Of a stretch of 41,114 nucleotides of DNA, positions 33,582 through 41,114 are shown one piece after another. Position 1 is the first letter of the stretch, and the number at the start of each line of letters is the position of its first letter. Below the pieces are notes generated by a model that saw nothing but the letters and a program-made list of their open reading frames with translations, was not told where the DNA came from and did no database searches. Location of the stretch: assembly GCA_030377865.1 (NCBI GenBank), contig JAUCGA010000046.1:1-41114 (forward strand). The letters run 5' to 3'. This DNA is from Anaerolineales bacterium HSG25 (GTDB lineage Bacteria > Chloroflexota > Anaerolineae > 4572-78 > J111). The translations under genes were made by a program, and so were the position numbers.

Positions 33582-34700
33582 TCACCTATTATCTTGAATA
33601 AATTGCCGAATTCGGGCTAAAATATGGATCGGGTGTCGTACACCACGATACCAAATTAGCGATTCGGCACTATTTAGGCCATAATGAAGGCGTAACCACC
33701 ATTCGGATGGGAAAAATGTATCAATTAAAATTTGTTGATACCCTTTGGTCTGTTGATGATCTAAGGAACTGCGCGGCCAGCCTCGAAACTCTTCGCCAAT
33801 TCCAGCCGGACACTGTCCGATTTTTACCGGTGCTAATCGACGTAAGTTGTCCGATAAGGGTGTGATAAAGTGAAAGAGGGATAGCATGTTTAGCACCAAC
33901 GGATATTGATTAGCCATTTTACCCCAGTCAATTTGAGCAGAGAATCGCTCGGCAAAACCGATAATATCGGCTACCCAAATCAACCGAATCGGCTCCCACA
34001 CGTTAGCATGGTAGGCCACATGCTGACACAGATGCCATAACATATCCTCATACCCTAAACTGTAGGCGGTGGTCTGCTCATCAACGGCAAAAGGAAGCGG
34101 CGCAGAGGTGAAATCGGCAAAAGTCATCGAAACCGGATGGTAAACGTTAAACAGGTTATGGTGAATCTCAATACTGCTGACCATGCCTTTCTGCTTACGA
34201 GTGGCCGCGTCAAGATGTTTATCAGGCAGGTCGGCCCCGCGGGGAAGAGGAGCTTTAAAGCCTAACTCTCGCAAAATTTTCTGAGCCGGTATCGCGTCTT
34301 CCGGTTTAACCAGCAGGTCGATGTCTCGTTTGGGACGCAGGTTGGGAGTTGGATAGACTAAAAAAGCTAAGGCCGCACCTTTCAAAACAATGGTTTCGAT
34401 GTTGACGGTACGATAGGCGGCTAAAATTTCGCTCAGAGTTTCGGTATGTACCTGATGAGCATGTTTATGCCGTAAATAAAGTGCCGATAACTCTCGCTTG
34501 ACCGAACGAGGAATTTCTATTTGTTGATTTTTGAGTTCGCTCTGCTGACGCTGAAGATGATGGTAAAGTAGAGGAGCCAAACTTTGCGCCTCGGCTTGTT
34601 TAGATAACTCACCCCAGTCGGTGATTCTTGCCAGAGCATCGGCAAAGAGTTGTGGGTCTACATCAGTTAGACGGGCGGTTTGGGTTAGGAGTGTCTGCAT
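33582..34700 (-). CDS. Nucleotidyltransferase family protein (NTP_transf_5 type)
   Basis: The protein has 372 residues. The core IETIVLKGAALAFLVYPTPN (101-120) and the following RPKRDIDLLV (with D-x-D at 126-128) match the uncharacterised nucleotidyltransferase family often called NTP_transf_5, found with PqqD-like and HprK-like genes. A helical first 100 residues (ALAPLLYHHL-type segment) and a C-terminal helical part (EDMLWHLCQHVAYHANVWEPIRLIWVADIIGF) are typical. It is first of the trio. It probably transfers a nucleotide to a peptide or small molecule; the substrate is unknown. Confidence 0.82.
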   Translation of the reverse strand: MQTLLTQTARLTDVDPQLFADALARITDWGELSKQAEAQSLAPLLYHHLQRQQSELKNQQIEIPRSVKRELSALYLRHKHAHQVHTETLSEILAAYRTVNIETIVLKGAALAFLVYPTPNLRPKRDIDLLVKPEDAIPAQKILRELGFKAPLPRGADLPDKHLDAATRKQKGMVSSIEIHHNLFNVYHPVSMTFADFTSAPLPFAVDEQTTAYSLGYEDMLWHLCQHVAYHANVWEPIRLIWVADIIGFAERFSAQIDWGKMANQYPLVLNMLSLFHFITPLSDNLRRLAPVKIGQCPAGIGEEFRGWPRSSLDHQQTKGYQQILIDTFFPSEWWLRLHYGLNSAESLIWYRGVRHPIHILARIRQFIQDNR

Positions 34701-34808
34701 GGAAAAGGTTGTTAAATACTACAGTAAGGAACGAGTCTTAAATCAAAAAAACGAGCGAATGGGCATATCGACTATACTGCGATTAGAATGAGAACAGAAC
34801 TTTTTAAC

Positions 34809-34890
34809 ATGTCATTCCCGCACGCTTTTGGCGGGAATCCATTTTCTACAGGCAAGGTGGATGCCCGATAACGACATTCGGGCATGACAT
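34809..34890. repeat. ATGTCATTCCCGC inverted repeat, copy 2
   Basis: ATGTCATTCCCGCACG and ATTCGGGCATGACAT form the arms, with an internal GCGGGAATCCA. It lies alone in the gap between two same-strand genes. Confidence 0.8.
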
Positions 34891-34973
34891 GTGGAAGTGA
34901 CGGTTTCAAACTAATTTGAGTATAGGTATGCCTATTCGCTCTGTTGTGATTGTCATTATAAAGAATAAATTGC

Positions 34974-36443
34974 CTATTTCTTTTTCTTCTGCTTCATAAA
35001 CATTGAGGGAGGGAATTCAAAGCCAGCTTGTTTCAAGCGCTCTCCACTTTTAGGACGAATCCCGCCCGGTTCATGTGCGCCAATGATTTTACCATCGGGG
35101 CCATCTCCATAATCTTCGAACTTGAAGATGTCCATCAAAATTGGCGTTTCCCCTTCCATCCCCTGTATTTCGGTAATATGAGTTATTTTTCGCGAACCAT
35201 CTCGCAACCGAGAGGCTTGTATGATCATATCCACTGAATTGGCAATCTGTTTCCGCACCACATCAATCGGAAAATCGACTCCGGCCATCAATACTAGTGA
35301 TTCTAAGCGAGAAAAACATGAGCGGGGGTCATTAGCGTGGACGGTAGTCATACTACCATCGTGACCAGTGTTCATGGCCTGCAACATGTCCAACGTTTCA
35401 CCGCCTCGACACTCCCCAATCACAATCCGTTCTGGGCGCATCCGTAAGGCGTTGATAACACAGTCTCGAATAGTGACAATACCGGGGCTTTCGGGGGTGG
35501 ATTTTTTCGTTTCGAGCCGCACCACATTCCTCTGCTTAAACTGGAGTTCTGCCGCATCCTCAATGGTTACGGTGCGTTCATGGCTAGGAATAAAACTAGA
35601 TAACACGTTAATCAACGTTGTTTTCCCCGAACCCGTCCCGCCTGAAACTACCATATTCAGCCGAGAAATCACTGCGGCTTCTAAAAACTTAGCCATGTTG
35701 GGGGTCAACGAACCAAAGTTAATCAAATCCTGAATACCGAGACTATCCTTAGAAAATTTACGAATAGTCAAGTTAGGCCCATCAATGGCACATGGCCGAA
35801 TGACCGAGTTTACCCGCGAGCCATCCGGCAAACGAGCATCAATCAAGGGAGTTTCAGGGCTGGCAACTCGACCCAACGGTTTAACAATCCGTTTGACGAT
35901 ACGTTCGACATGTTCATCATCTAAAAATTTCTGACCTGTTTCATGAATACGGCCTTTGCTTTCAACCAAAAGGATGTATGGCCCATTGACCATAATTTCT
36001 GAGATGGCATCAAAACGGATGAACATTTCAAGCGGGCCAAAGCCAAAAATTTCGTCACAAACATTACTATAAAACTCCTCTTGGGTGACATCCGGCGGCA
36101 CCTTAACACTGCCCCGTTGCATCACTTGGTCGAAGCGTTTTCGAATCACCTCTTCCCGTTCGGGCGTGCGTTCTAGCGGCAAATCAAGTGGTACATCAGG
36201 GGCAATCGACTTACGAAGATTATCCGCTAACCAAAGTTGTAACTTGAGCCGTTCGGCCCGTCCTTCGCTAATCAACCCCCGCTGAATCGGGGTTCCATCT
36301 GGTTCAGATTCAAGCGGAAGCTTTATCTCTGCGAGAGGGTCGTCACTTTTTTTAGGGGATGCTTTTTTCTTGGCAATCGGTTTTCGTGCCGGTTTTTGGC
36401 CGTCTTTGGCTGGCCCTTTACGTTTTAATGATGTCAAAGCCAT
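34974..36443 (-). CDS. CpaF/TadA-type secretion ATPase
   Basis: The protein has 489 residues. A basic Lys/Pro-rich N-terminus (1-36) precedes the GspE/VirB11 secretion ATPase core: EIMVNGPYILLVESKGRI (149-166), ARLPDGSRVN (203-212), Walker A SGGTGSGKTTLIN (267-279), the TIEDAAELQF Asp box, RPERIVIGECRGGETLDMLQAMNTGHDGSMTTVHAN with the His box, then FPIDVVRKQIANSVDMIIQ. This is the CpaF/TadA branch that drives tight-adherence-type pilus assembly or related export. No tad/cpa genes (pilin, TadB/C, CpaE) flank it, so it may be an orphan or serve a locus elsewhere. Confidence 0.88.
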   Translation of the reverse strand: MALTSLKRKGPAKDGQKPARKPIAKKKASPKKSDDPLAEIKLPLESEPDGTPIQRGLISEGRAERLKLQLWLADNLRKSIAPDVPLDLPLERTPEREEVIRKRFDQVMQRGSVKVPPDVTQEEFYSNVCDEIFGFGPLEMFIRFDAISEIMVNGPYILLVESKGRIHETGQKFLDDEHVERIVKRIVKPLGRVASPETPLIDARLPDGSRVNSVIRPCAIDGPNLTIRKFSKDSLGIQDLINFGSLTPNMAKFLEAAVISRLNMVVSGGTGSGKTTLINVLSSFIPSHERTVTIEDAAELQFKQRNVVRLETKKSTPESPGIVTIRDCVINALRMRPERIVIGECRGGETLDMLQAMNTGHDGSMTTVHANDPRSCFSRLESLVLMAGVDFPIDVVRKQIANSVDMIIQASRLRDGSRKITHITEIQGMEGETPILMDIFKFEDYGDGPDGKIIGAHEPGGIRPKSGERLKQAGFEFPPSMFMKQKKKK

Positions 36444-36517
36444 GAGTTACTCCTTGTAGCCATAAAGCTAACTGTTCAACGTTGAAACAAGATAAACAAA
36501 ATACGGTTATCAGATTA

Positions 36518-37081
36518 CTATTTACTCCACATGTAATCTCGTTCAGGCGAATCGGGGATTCCCCATACGGCCAAAGTACGTTTGACCGTGGCAAATTCGA
36601 CCTTAATCACGCCATCCGGTGGTAACGAAGGATGAGACACTTCAACCTCAAAAACTGGCAAAAAATCCTCTTTAGCGATCTCAAGAGTGGTTAGCACCTT
36701 GGTCATCTCAGAGATTCTCGTTTTGCCCTCAAACCGAAATTGACCGATAAAGGCACTTACTGGAAGCATGACCCGTTTTTTCTCGTTAGGGTCATAATAC
36801 AAGGTCTCCTCCACCCCCGGCATCACATGGAATGCGGTAATCGTGTCGTAAGGCAAGTAAATAACTGGATAGCTCAAGGTCATAGGGCCGTTGGCGCTAA
36901 AGATTAAGGTTTGGGCATTGTGGAGTTCCAAAATAAGAGGAGAAAAATCGCTACGCATCCAACCACCAACTCGAACCATCTTTTTTGTAATTGCATCACC
37001 CCAAAACATACTGGTAGCGGTATAGGCCATTACAGGGGTTACTTTTTCATCCTCGGCAAGGTCATATTGATGTTCAGACAT
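36518..37081 (-). CDS. Protein of unknown function, 187 residues
   Basis: I do not recognise the family. It is a soluble, beta-rich protein with no signal peptide or membrane segment. Visible traits: SMFWGDAITKKMVRVGGWMR (24-43), a run of strands (PLILELHNAQTLIFSANG), and YYDPNEKKRVMLPVSAFIG. AAGGAG sits 8 bases before the ATG. It is 74 bases upstream of the CpaF-type gene on the same strand, so the two could be co-transcribed, but there is no functional evidence. Confidence 0.6.
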   Translation of the reverse strand: MSEHQYDLAEDEKVTPVMAYTATSMFWGDAITKKMVRVGGWMRSDFSPLILELHNAQTLIFSANGPMTLSYPVIYLPYDTITAFHVMPGVEETLYYDPNEKKRVMLPVSAFIGQFRFEGKTRISEMTKVLTTLEIAKEDFLPVFEVEVSHPSLPPDGVIKVEFATVKRTLAVWGIPDSPERDYMWSK

Positions 37082-37177
37082 TTTTTAGCTCCTTCATTAA
37101 AAAGTACAGGTTATTATCCCCATTATAGTTGATATAGCTATCAAGTTGCAAGTAGATAACTTGATACTAACCGAAAG

Positions 37178-38659
37178 TTAACGCAACCCTTTATCGGTCA
37201 AATGATCGAGATTTTGACCAGACACTCGCTCGGCAATGGCTAAAAACTGCTCAGGCGTAACCAGTTTATAACGGCTTTCGGTGTAGTAGGTCTGGATGAC
37301 CTGCCGATAGGTCTCTTCACCCAACTCAGCTCGGAGCGCGTTAAAAAAAAGAGCCGCTTTAGCATAGACGAGCAGTTGATAACTGGTCGGGTCAAACTCG
37401 CGGGCCGGACGGTCAACCTGTCCGTCGATGCCACCCTGCATAGCTTGGTCAAACGGAATATACCAATGCCCGGTCAACAGTTCCTCGGCCCGAGCTTGAC
37501 CATACACCCCCCGATAATAGTCGAAGGCGCTATACTCAGTCAATCCCTCGTCGAGCCACGGGTGTTGATAAGGATTATTACCAACTACGGCATACCACCA
37601 TTGATGAGCGACCTCATGTGCCACCAAAAATCGTAAATATTTACGATCCTGATGGTACACGTCTTCGCCAATCATGACCAGTCCGGTGTACTCCATGCCA
37701 TACCGATTCAAGGGTGCTTCGACTATGTCCAGTTCTGTGTATGGATATGCGCCATACAGGTCACTATAGAGCCGTAACGCGGCAGTAGCATGAGACAGAG
37801 CATCACGCGCCCCGCTTTCATTGCCCGGCAAATAATAGGAGGTAACTGTGGCTCCTGCGCCAGTCTCACTCAGAGCCTGAAATGGCCCGGCCATAACGGT
37901 CATGTCTCGTAGCGGGCCGCCGGTAATTTGCCATGTACGGGTCTGGTTGGGGTTGTTTATCAGGTTGACGGTGACTCCGCTGGCAACGGCAATTAACTCC
38001 TGCGGCAGAGTAATATCCAACTGATACAGCGCCACTTCGTTAAACAGGACATCGCAATGCGCGGCTGGCTGTTCGACCACCCATTGCCCCGCCTCTTGCA
38101 CCGCCAAGGTAGGATAAAAACCGGGCAGACTCAGGGTTGCCCCATCCCAACCAAAAAGTGTATAACTACCATCTCGATTTGGCACACGTCCTAACTCAAC
38201 GCTAAAGGTTAGGTCAACCACGGCCATGTCGAGCAACGTCCCATTGGCTTGGGGCGGAACCAATAACCGAACCACGCTAGAATCGGCATCCATCGGTGTC
38301 ACCGCTACCGGAATCTGGTTGATTTGAGCCTGACTAATACTCAGCGAGCCGTTATAATGGCTCAGGTTCGGATACAGCCGCAAGACAACTTCCGCAGTTG
38401 GATTGGGAATGGTAATCCGAGTGACTCCGCTTAACTGAGATTGGCTCTCGTCCAACTGTACCGTAATGTGATACCGAGGCAACGGCGGCAGAGTTTCGAT
38501 GTCATTCCGAAATCGAGGCTGGAGCGCCGCTCGATAATGGGCATACGGGTCGGGTGTGGCGGTTGGGTTGACGAGACCTAGCTCGACCAAAGGGCTACTG
38601 CATAGGCCAGCCAACATCATCAGACTGACCATGATAAACGAGGGAAGATATTGAGTCAT
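37178..38659 (-). CDS. M1-family-like zinc metallopeptidase (exported)
   Basis: The protein has 493 residues. An N-terminal hydrophobic segment (about 7-20, ending LAGLC) is an export signal; the position before Cys is Leu, so a lipobox is doubtful. The zinc site HEVAHQWW (348-355) with the second Glu 19 residues after the second His (LDEGLTEY, E371) is the M1/gluzincin signature. GMEYTGLVMIG (321-331) stands where G-A-M-E-N usually lies and keeps the M-E. The first 280 residues form the M1 beta-sandwich-like N-domain. The C-terminal part is shorter than in aminopeptidase N. Peptides or small substrates outside the cell are likely. It starts 15 bases after the O-methyltransferase gene. Confidence 0.86.
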   Translation of the reverse strand: MTQYLPSFIMVSLMMLAGLCSSPLVELGLVNPTATPDPYAHYRAALQPRFRNDIETLPPLPRYHITVQLDESQSQLSGVTRITIPNPTAEVVLRLYPNLSHYNGSLSISQAQINQIPVAVTPMDADSSVVRLLVPPQANGTLLDMAVVDLTFSVELGRVPNRDGSYTLFGWDGATLSLPGFYPTLAVQEAGQWVVEQPAAHCDVLFNEVALYQLDITLPQELIAVASGVTVNLINNPNQTRTWQITGGPLRDMTVMAGPFQALSETGAGATVTSYYLPGNESGARDALSHATAALRLYSDLYGAYPYTELDIVEAPLNRYGMEYTGLVMIGEDVYHQDRKYLRFLVAHEVAHQWWYAVVGNNPYQHPWLDEGLTEYSAFDYYRGVYGQARAEELLTGHWYIPFDQAMQGGIDGQVDRPAREFDPTSYQLLVYAKAALFFNALRAELGEETYRQVIQTYYTESRYKLVTPEQFLAIAERVSGQNLDHLTDKGLR

Positions 38660-38674
38660 CGAGTTATCATCGAA

Positions 38675-39253
38675 TTAGGCCAAGGTTTTAACTGTAATCT
38701 CTAAGCCATCGCCCAAGGGCACAGTCGTACTTTCCAAATTAGGATGATTTTGCATATAGCTCACATAGTCGGATAGGGCATTTTCTTCCTCGACTACATC
38801 ATCGGCCACAATCATGCCCCCAACCTCCATGCGTTTATAGACCACATCAAAATAGGTTTCATACTGTCCATAATCACCGTCGATAAGCAGAAGATCAACC
38901 GTCCCTTCACGATTGCGAAGAACCTCCCGCGCATCGCCGGTCAAAATTTCGACATAATCAGCCAGATTGGCCTTTTTCAGGTTGTCTAGCGCTTGCGCCG
39001 CTTTGTCGGGATCAATCTCGCAACTGACCACTTTACCGCCGGTCATGGCGACCGCATAAGCCAACCACAAGGTGCTATACCCCACACCGCCACCGACTTC
39101 AACTATCAGCTTGGCCTGTTTAGACACAGCCAAGGTCGAAATCAGTTTGGCCGAATCGGGATCCATAGCCTGAATCCCGTCACCGCCGCGCATTTTTTCC
39201 TTTTCGTTACGCATCTCTAAGGCGCTTAAAATATCAAATAGTTCTTGTTCCAT
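38675..39253 (-). CDS. SAM-dependent O-methyltransferase (family 3-like)
   Basis: The protein has about 192 residues from the ATG at 39253, preceded by AAGGAT about 8 bases upstream; a GTG at 39289 is less likely. The SAM-binding motif IVEVGGGVGYSTLWLA, then VVSCEIDPDKAAQA, YVEILTGDAREVL and LLLIDGDYGQYETYFDVV match the O-methyltransferase/COMT-like family, with GGMIVADDVVEEE as the metal-proximal Asp-Asp strand. The substrate is unknown. It precedes the metallopeptidase by 15 bases in a likely operon. Confidence 0.88.
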   Translation of the reverse strand: MEQELFDILSALEMRNEKEKMRGGDGIQAMDPDSAKLISTLAVSKQAKLIVEVGGGVGYSTLWLAYAVAMTGGKVVSCEIDPDKAAQALDNLKKANLADYVEILTGDAREVLRNREGTVDLLLIDGDYGQYETYFDVVYKRMEVGGMIVADDVVEEENALSDYVSYMQNHPNLESTTVPLGDGLEITVKTLA

Positions 39254-39322
39254 GAGTATATCCTTGTTATCTTGCTGAAGACTCCGCACAACTCAAATAG
39301 CCTACAGTATTTACGTTGTTTA

Positions 39323-39609
39323 TGTAGTGGTCAAGATGATGTTGAAAACCATGTCAGGCGTTAGTCTTCGTTTCGGCCAAAGAGACCAGACCTTCAAGGA
39401 GCTTCGCACCTTGAAGGACGTGGAGTCGTTCTCCTCCGAGGTGCGAAGCTCCTCGGAGGTGTTGGCCGAAACCATGACCATCACCGCATGTCATACTGAG
39501 CCGAAGGCGAAGTATCCACCCGAATCTCCCTAGATTCGGGTAAGAGAGACCCTTCGCAAAAACTGCTCAGGGTGACATGAACATTTTCAACATCAAGCTG
39601 ACCATTACA
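39323..39609. mobile_element. 287-bp non-coding element with TGTAGTGGTCAAG ends and 16-bp target duplication
   Basis: The ends TGTAGTGGTCAAGATGATGTTGAAAA and TTTTCAACATCAAGCTGACC then ATTACA are inverted repeats. GTATTTACGTTGTTTA lies immediately before (39307-39322) and after (39610-39625). The interior holds a CTTCAAGG/CTCCGAGG repeat (39390-39465) and a TCATACTGAGCCGAAGGCGA...CTGCTCAGGGTGACATGA palindrome, so it is a composite of nested repeats. Solo ends occur at 22762 and 30222, and a compact relative at 32372-32474. Confidence 0.82.
39390..39465. repeat. CTTCAAGG/CTCCGAGG repeat, copy 3 (inside the 287-bp element)
   Basis: GACCTTCAAGGAGCTTCGCA and CTCCTCCGAGGTGCGAAGCT are shared with the copies at 14370 and 28588. 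Confidence 0.78.
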
Positions 39610-39624
39610 GTATTTACGTTGTTT

Positions 39625-39682
39625 AGAGCAGAATCTTCAGGATAGGAGAATAAAAATTCTCATATCCTAGAAATTCTGCTCT
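39625..39682. repeat. 58-bp hairpin repeat AGAGCAGAATC..., copy 2
   Basis: AGAGCAGAATCTTCAGGATA faces TATCCTAGAAATTCTGCTCT; relative of 1285-1341. Confidence 0.8.
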
Positions 39683-39918
39683 ATAATAGCCATTGGATGA
39701 GTTCTGCGTAGTTATCAGTATCTTGATAAAATTAATAGTTTCTAAAGAAAGTTGTGTGACCCTATAGTGGCGACACGACTAAGGTCACGTCAATTTTTCT
39801 GACTATAATGCAACTATCGTCAAAAGACAAACTGGTTATAATCTGTCATATCGTAATCAGTTGACGTGCGGTGGTTTTTTTGTGATAATTTAAGGACGCA
39901 ATTTTAACGAGGTTATTC

Positions 39919-40851
39919 ATGAGCCATTCATCCACGCCATTTCCTAAACCACCTAGCCCCCGCCCGCTAGGGTCAGCCCGTCAGCGATTGGTAAGCAACT
40001 TGCTGATATTTGGTGGTGCTTTTTTGTTGCTGATGGGCAGTTGGCAACTATACCAGTACCAACAGAGTGCCGTCCCTCCTCCCTCAGCCCCGATTATCGA
40101 CTCGGTCAGTGCCTTTAGCACCGCCGAAACCCTAACTCCAACCGCCATGCCGACAGCTACTCCAACCACTGCCCCGACAGCAACCCACGCCTCTGAACGA
40201 ACGCAACCATCGCCCACCGCCACCATGACGGTCACTCCTTCACCAGCGACGATTCAACCTGTTCTCAAGGCCAATTCAGATGAGGTATTGCCGGACATCG
40301 ACTTTAGTTTTGATGGCAACCTCTCCATTCATAACCTGCTCGACTTGCCGGTTGATACGCCCACGCCCACCGTATCCGCGCCCATCACCCGCATTGTGGC
40401 CGAGGATATCGGCATGGATACAGAGGTGGTCGAGGTCGGCTGGCAGAACTGGACCGACGAGCATGGCAACAAGCGCACCTTGTGGCAAGTGGCCTCCTAT
40501 GCCGCGGGCTGGCATCGTGATTCGGCTTTGCCCGGCTACGGCGGAAACATTGTACTGTCGGGCCATCATAACACCGACGGCGAGGTGTTTCGGGAGATTA
40601 TCGACTTAGAGGTCGGTTCGGTCATCACCATCTACGAGGGTGAGCAGGCCCACGATTATCATGTGGTCGAGAAGTTCATTGTCAAAGATTTGGGCGAGCC
40701 GATTGAGGTGCGCCGAGCCAACGCCAAATGGATTGGCCCGTTTGATGAGGAACGATTGACCCTAGTCACCTGCTGGCCTTATGTCGGCAATACTCATCGC
40801 GCTATTGTGATTGCCAAGCCAGTTGTGGGGGAAGAAGTGGTGACGGAGTAG
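39919..40851 (+). CDS. Sortase family transpeptidase
   Basis: The protein has 310 residues. One N-terminal membrane anchor (about 24-41) is followed by a Pro/Thr-rich spacer (55-155) and a C-terminal sortase beta-barrel (about 156-302). The catalytic triad is readable: His in LSGHHN (216), Cys in TLVTCWP (285) and Arg in THRAIV (294). Sortases join proteins carrying a sorting signal to the cell wall or to one another. No LPxTG-like substrate is adjacent. The domain resembles the small class D/E-type enzymes more than SrtA, but the class is not certain. Confidence 0.9.
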   Translation: MSHSSTPFPKPPSPRPLGSARQRLVSNLLIFGGAFLLLMGSWQLYQYQQSAVPPPSAPIIDSVSAFSTAETLTPTAMPTATPTTAPTATHASERTQPSPTATMTVTPSPATIQPVLKANSDEVLPDIDFSFDGNLSIHNLLDLPVDTPTPTVSAPITRIVAEDIGMDTEVVEVGWQNWTDEHGNKRTLWQVASYAAGWHRDSALPGYGGNIVLSGHHNTDGEVFREIIDLEVGSVITIYEGEQAHDYHVVEKFIVKDLGEPIEVRRANAKWIGPFDEERLTLVTCWPYVGNTHRAIVIAKPVVGEEVVTE

Positions 40852-41014
40852 CCTATAAAACTCATGCAAATTCTCATTCCTAGCTGACTTAACCATATAG
40901 TTTTATAGATTGCCTCCTAAAATGGCTTTAAAACGGGGTCAATAAGTCAGCAAAACAGAGTGAATAAGTCAGTAAAATCGCAGTAGGGCAAAACTCATCA
41001 TGAGAACAAACGAC

Positions 41015-41094
41015 ATGTCATTCCCGCATGTTTTTAGCGGGAATCTATGGCTACAGGTCGGTGGATACCCGATAACTACATTCGGGTATGACAT
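41015..41094. repeat. ATGTCATTCCCGC inverted repeat, copy 3
   Basis: ATGTCATTCCCGCATG and TTCGGGTATGACAT are the arms, with an internal AGCGGGAATC. It is the last recognisable feature; the rest of 40852-41114 shows no gene. Confidence 0.8.
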
Positions 41095-41114
41095 ACTGTC
41101 GGCCACGTTCAGAC

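Larger units (their letters stand above)
39254..39918. other. Divergent intergenic region carrying a 287-bp element
   Basis: It contains the 16-bp direct repeat copies (39307-39322, 39610-39625), the 287-bp element between them, a 58-bp AGAGCAGAATC hairpin (39625-39682), and an AT-rich stretch upstream of the sortase with two TATAAT boxes (39804-39809, 39837-39842) lacking clear -35 partners. No gene is seen. Confidence 0.7.

Noticed and set aside
39254..39289. GTG start for the O-methyltransferase
   Set aside because: The AAGGAT site lies just before the ATG at 39253, and the extra residues are not family-like.
39804..39842. Sortase promoter from two TATAAT boxes
   Set aside because: Neither box has a recognisable -35 sequence at 16-18 bases, so I left it as a note only.

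Overview
The window looks like an accessory-rich stretch of a Chloroflexota genome, probably Anaerolineae-like. This rests on the LysW-type amino-group-carrier kinase (LysZ), a class III cyclase-nSTAND-WD40 protein, large LysM/low-complexity surface proteins, a sortase, a lone CpaF-type ATPase, and intergenic regions packed with short palindromic repeats. The phylum is inferred from gene content only; there is no rRNA or tRNA in the window.

Layout. 1-2019: a small two-gene unit (nuclease-like protein plus DUF2283 protein) in repeat-rich DNA. 2020-8113 (minus): a three-gene operon of two lipoprotein sugar-type binding proteins and a 1314-residue membrane protein. I read that protein as a double-membrane-anchored Cache sensor, then a complete pentameric ligand-gated ion channel (pLGIC) domain, then an SBP_bac_5 peptide-binding domain. 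This is the most exciting locus here. 8525-11260 (minus): two tandem TerB/SPOR-like membrane paralogues and a sulfotransferase. 11603-12409 (plus): lysZ. 12984-15491 (minus): queA and ruvB. 16222-17912 (plus): a promoter, a SAM-I riboswitch with two successive terminators, and aspartate kinase. 18439-22746 (plus): the cyclase-nSTAND-WD40 giant. 23053-28278 (minus): a small membrane protein, a DnaJ/CbpA-like co-chaperone and two LysM paralogues, one carrying two minisatellites. 29361-30197 (plus): a PfkB-family kinase. 30676-32064 (minus): a beta-helix repeat protein. 32470-34700 (minus): a nucleotidyltransferase / PqqD-like / HprK-like trio. 34974-39253 (minus): CpaF-type ATPase, an unknown protein, an M1-like metallopeptidase and an O-methyltransferase. 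39919-40851 (plus): sortase.

Nearly every gap longer than 250 bp holds repeats. Highlights are a 91-bp MITE-like element (five full copies and one half copy, two with 8-9 bp target duplications), a 287-bp element between 16-bp direct repeats, and a perfect 94-bp inverted repeat that brackets the TerB/sulfotransferase/lysZ block.

How genes may work together. In the channel operon, the two soluble binding lipoproteins have no permease or ATPase partner here. They could deliver ligand to the Cache, channel or SBP domains of the third gene, making a sensory ion-flux system rather than an importer. The SAM-I leader ties aspartate kinase to methionine/SAM status. The HprK/PqqD/nucleotidyltransferase trio resembles sets seen around ribosomally made peptide modification loci, but no precursor or core enzyme is visible here.
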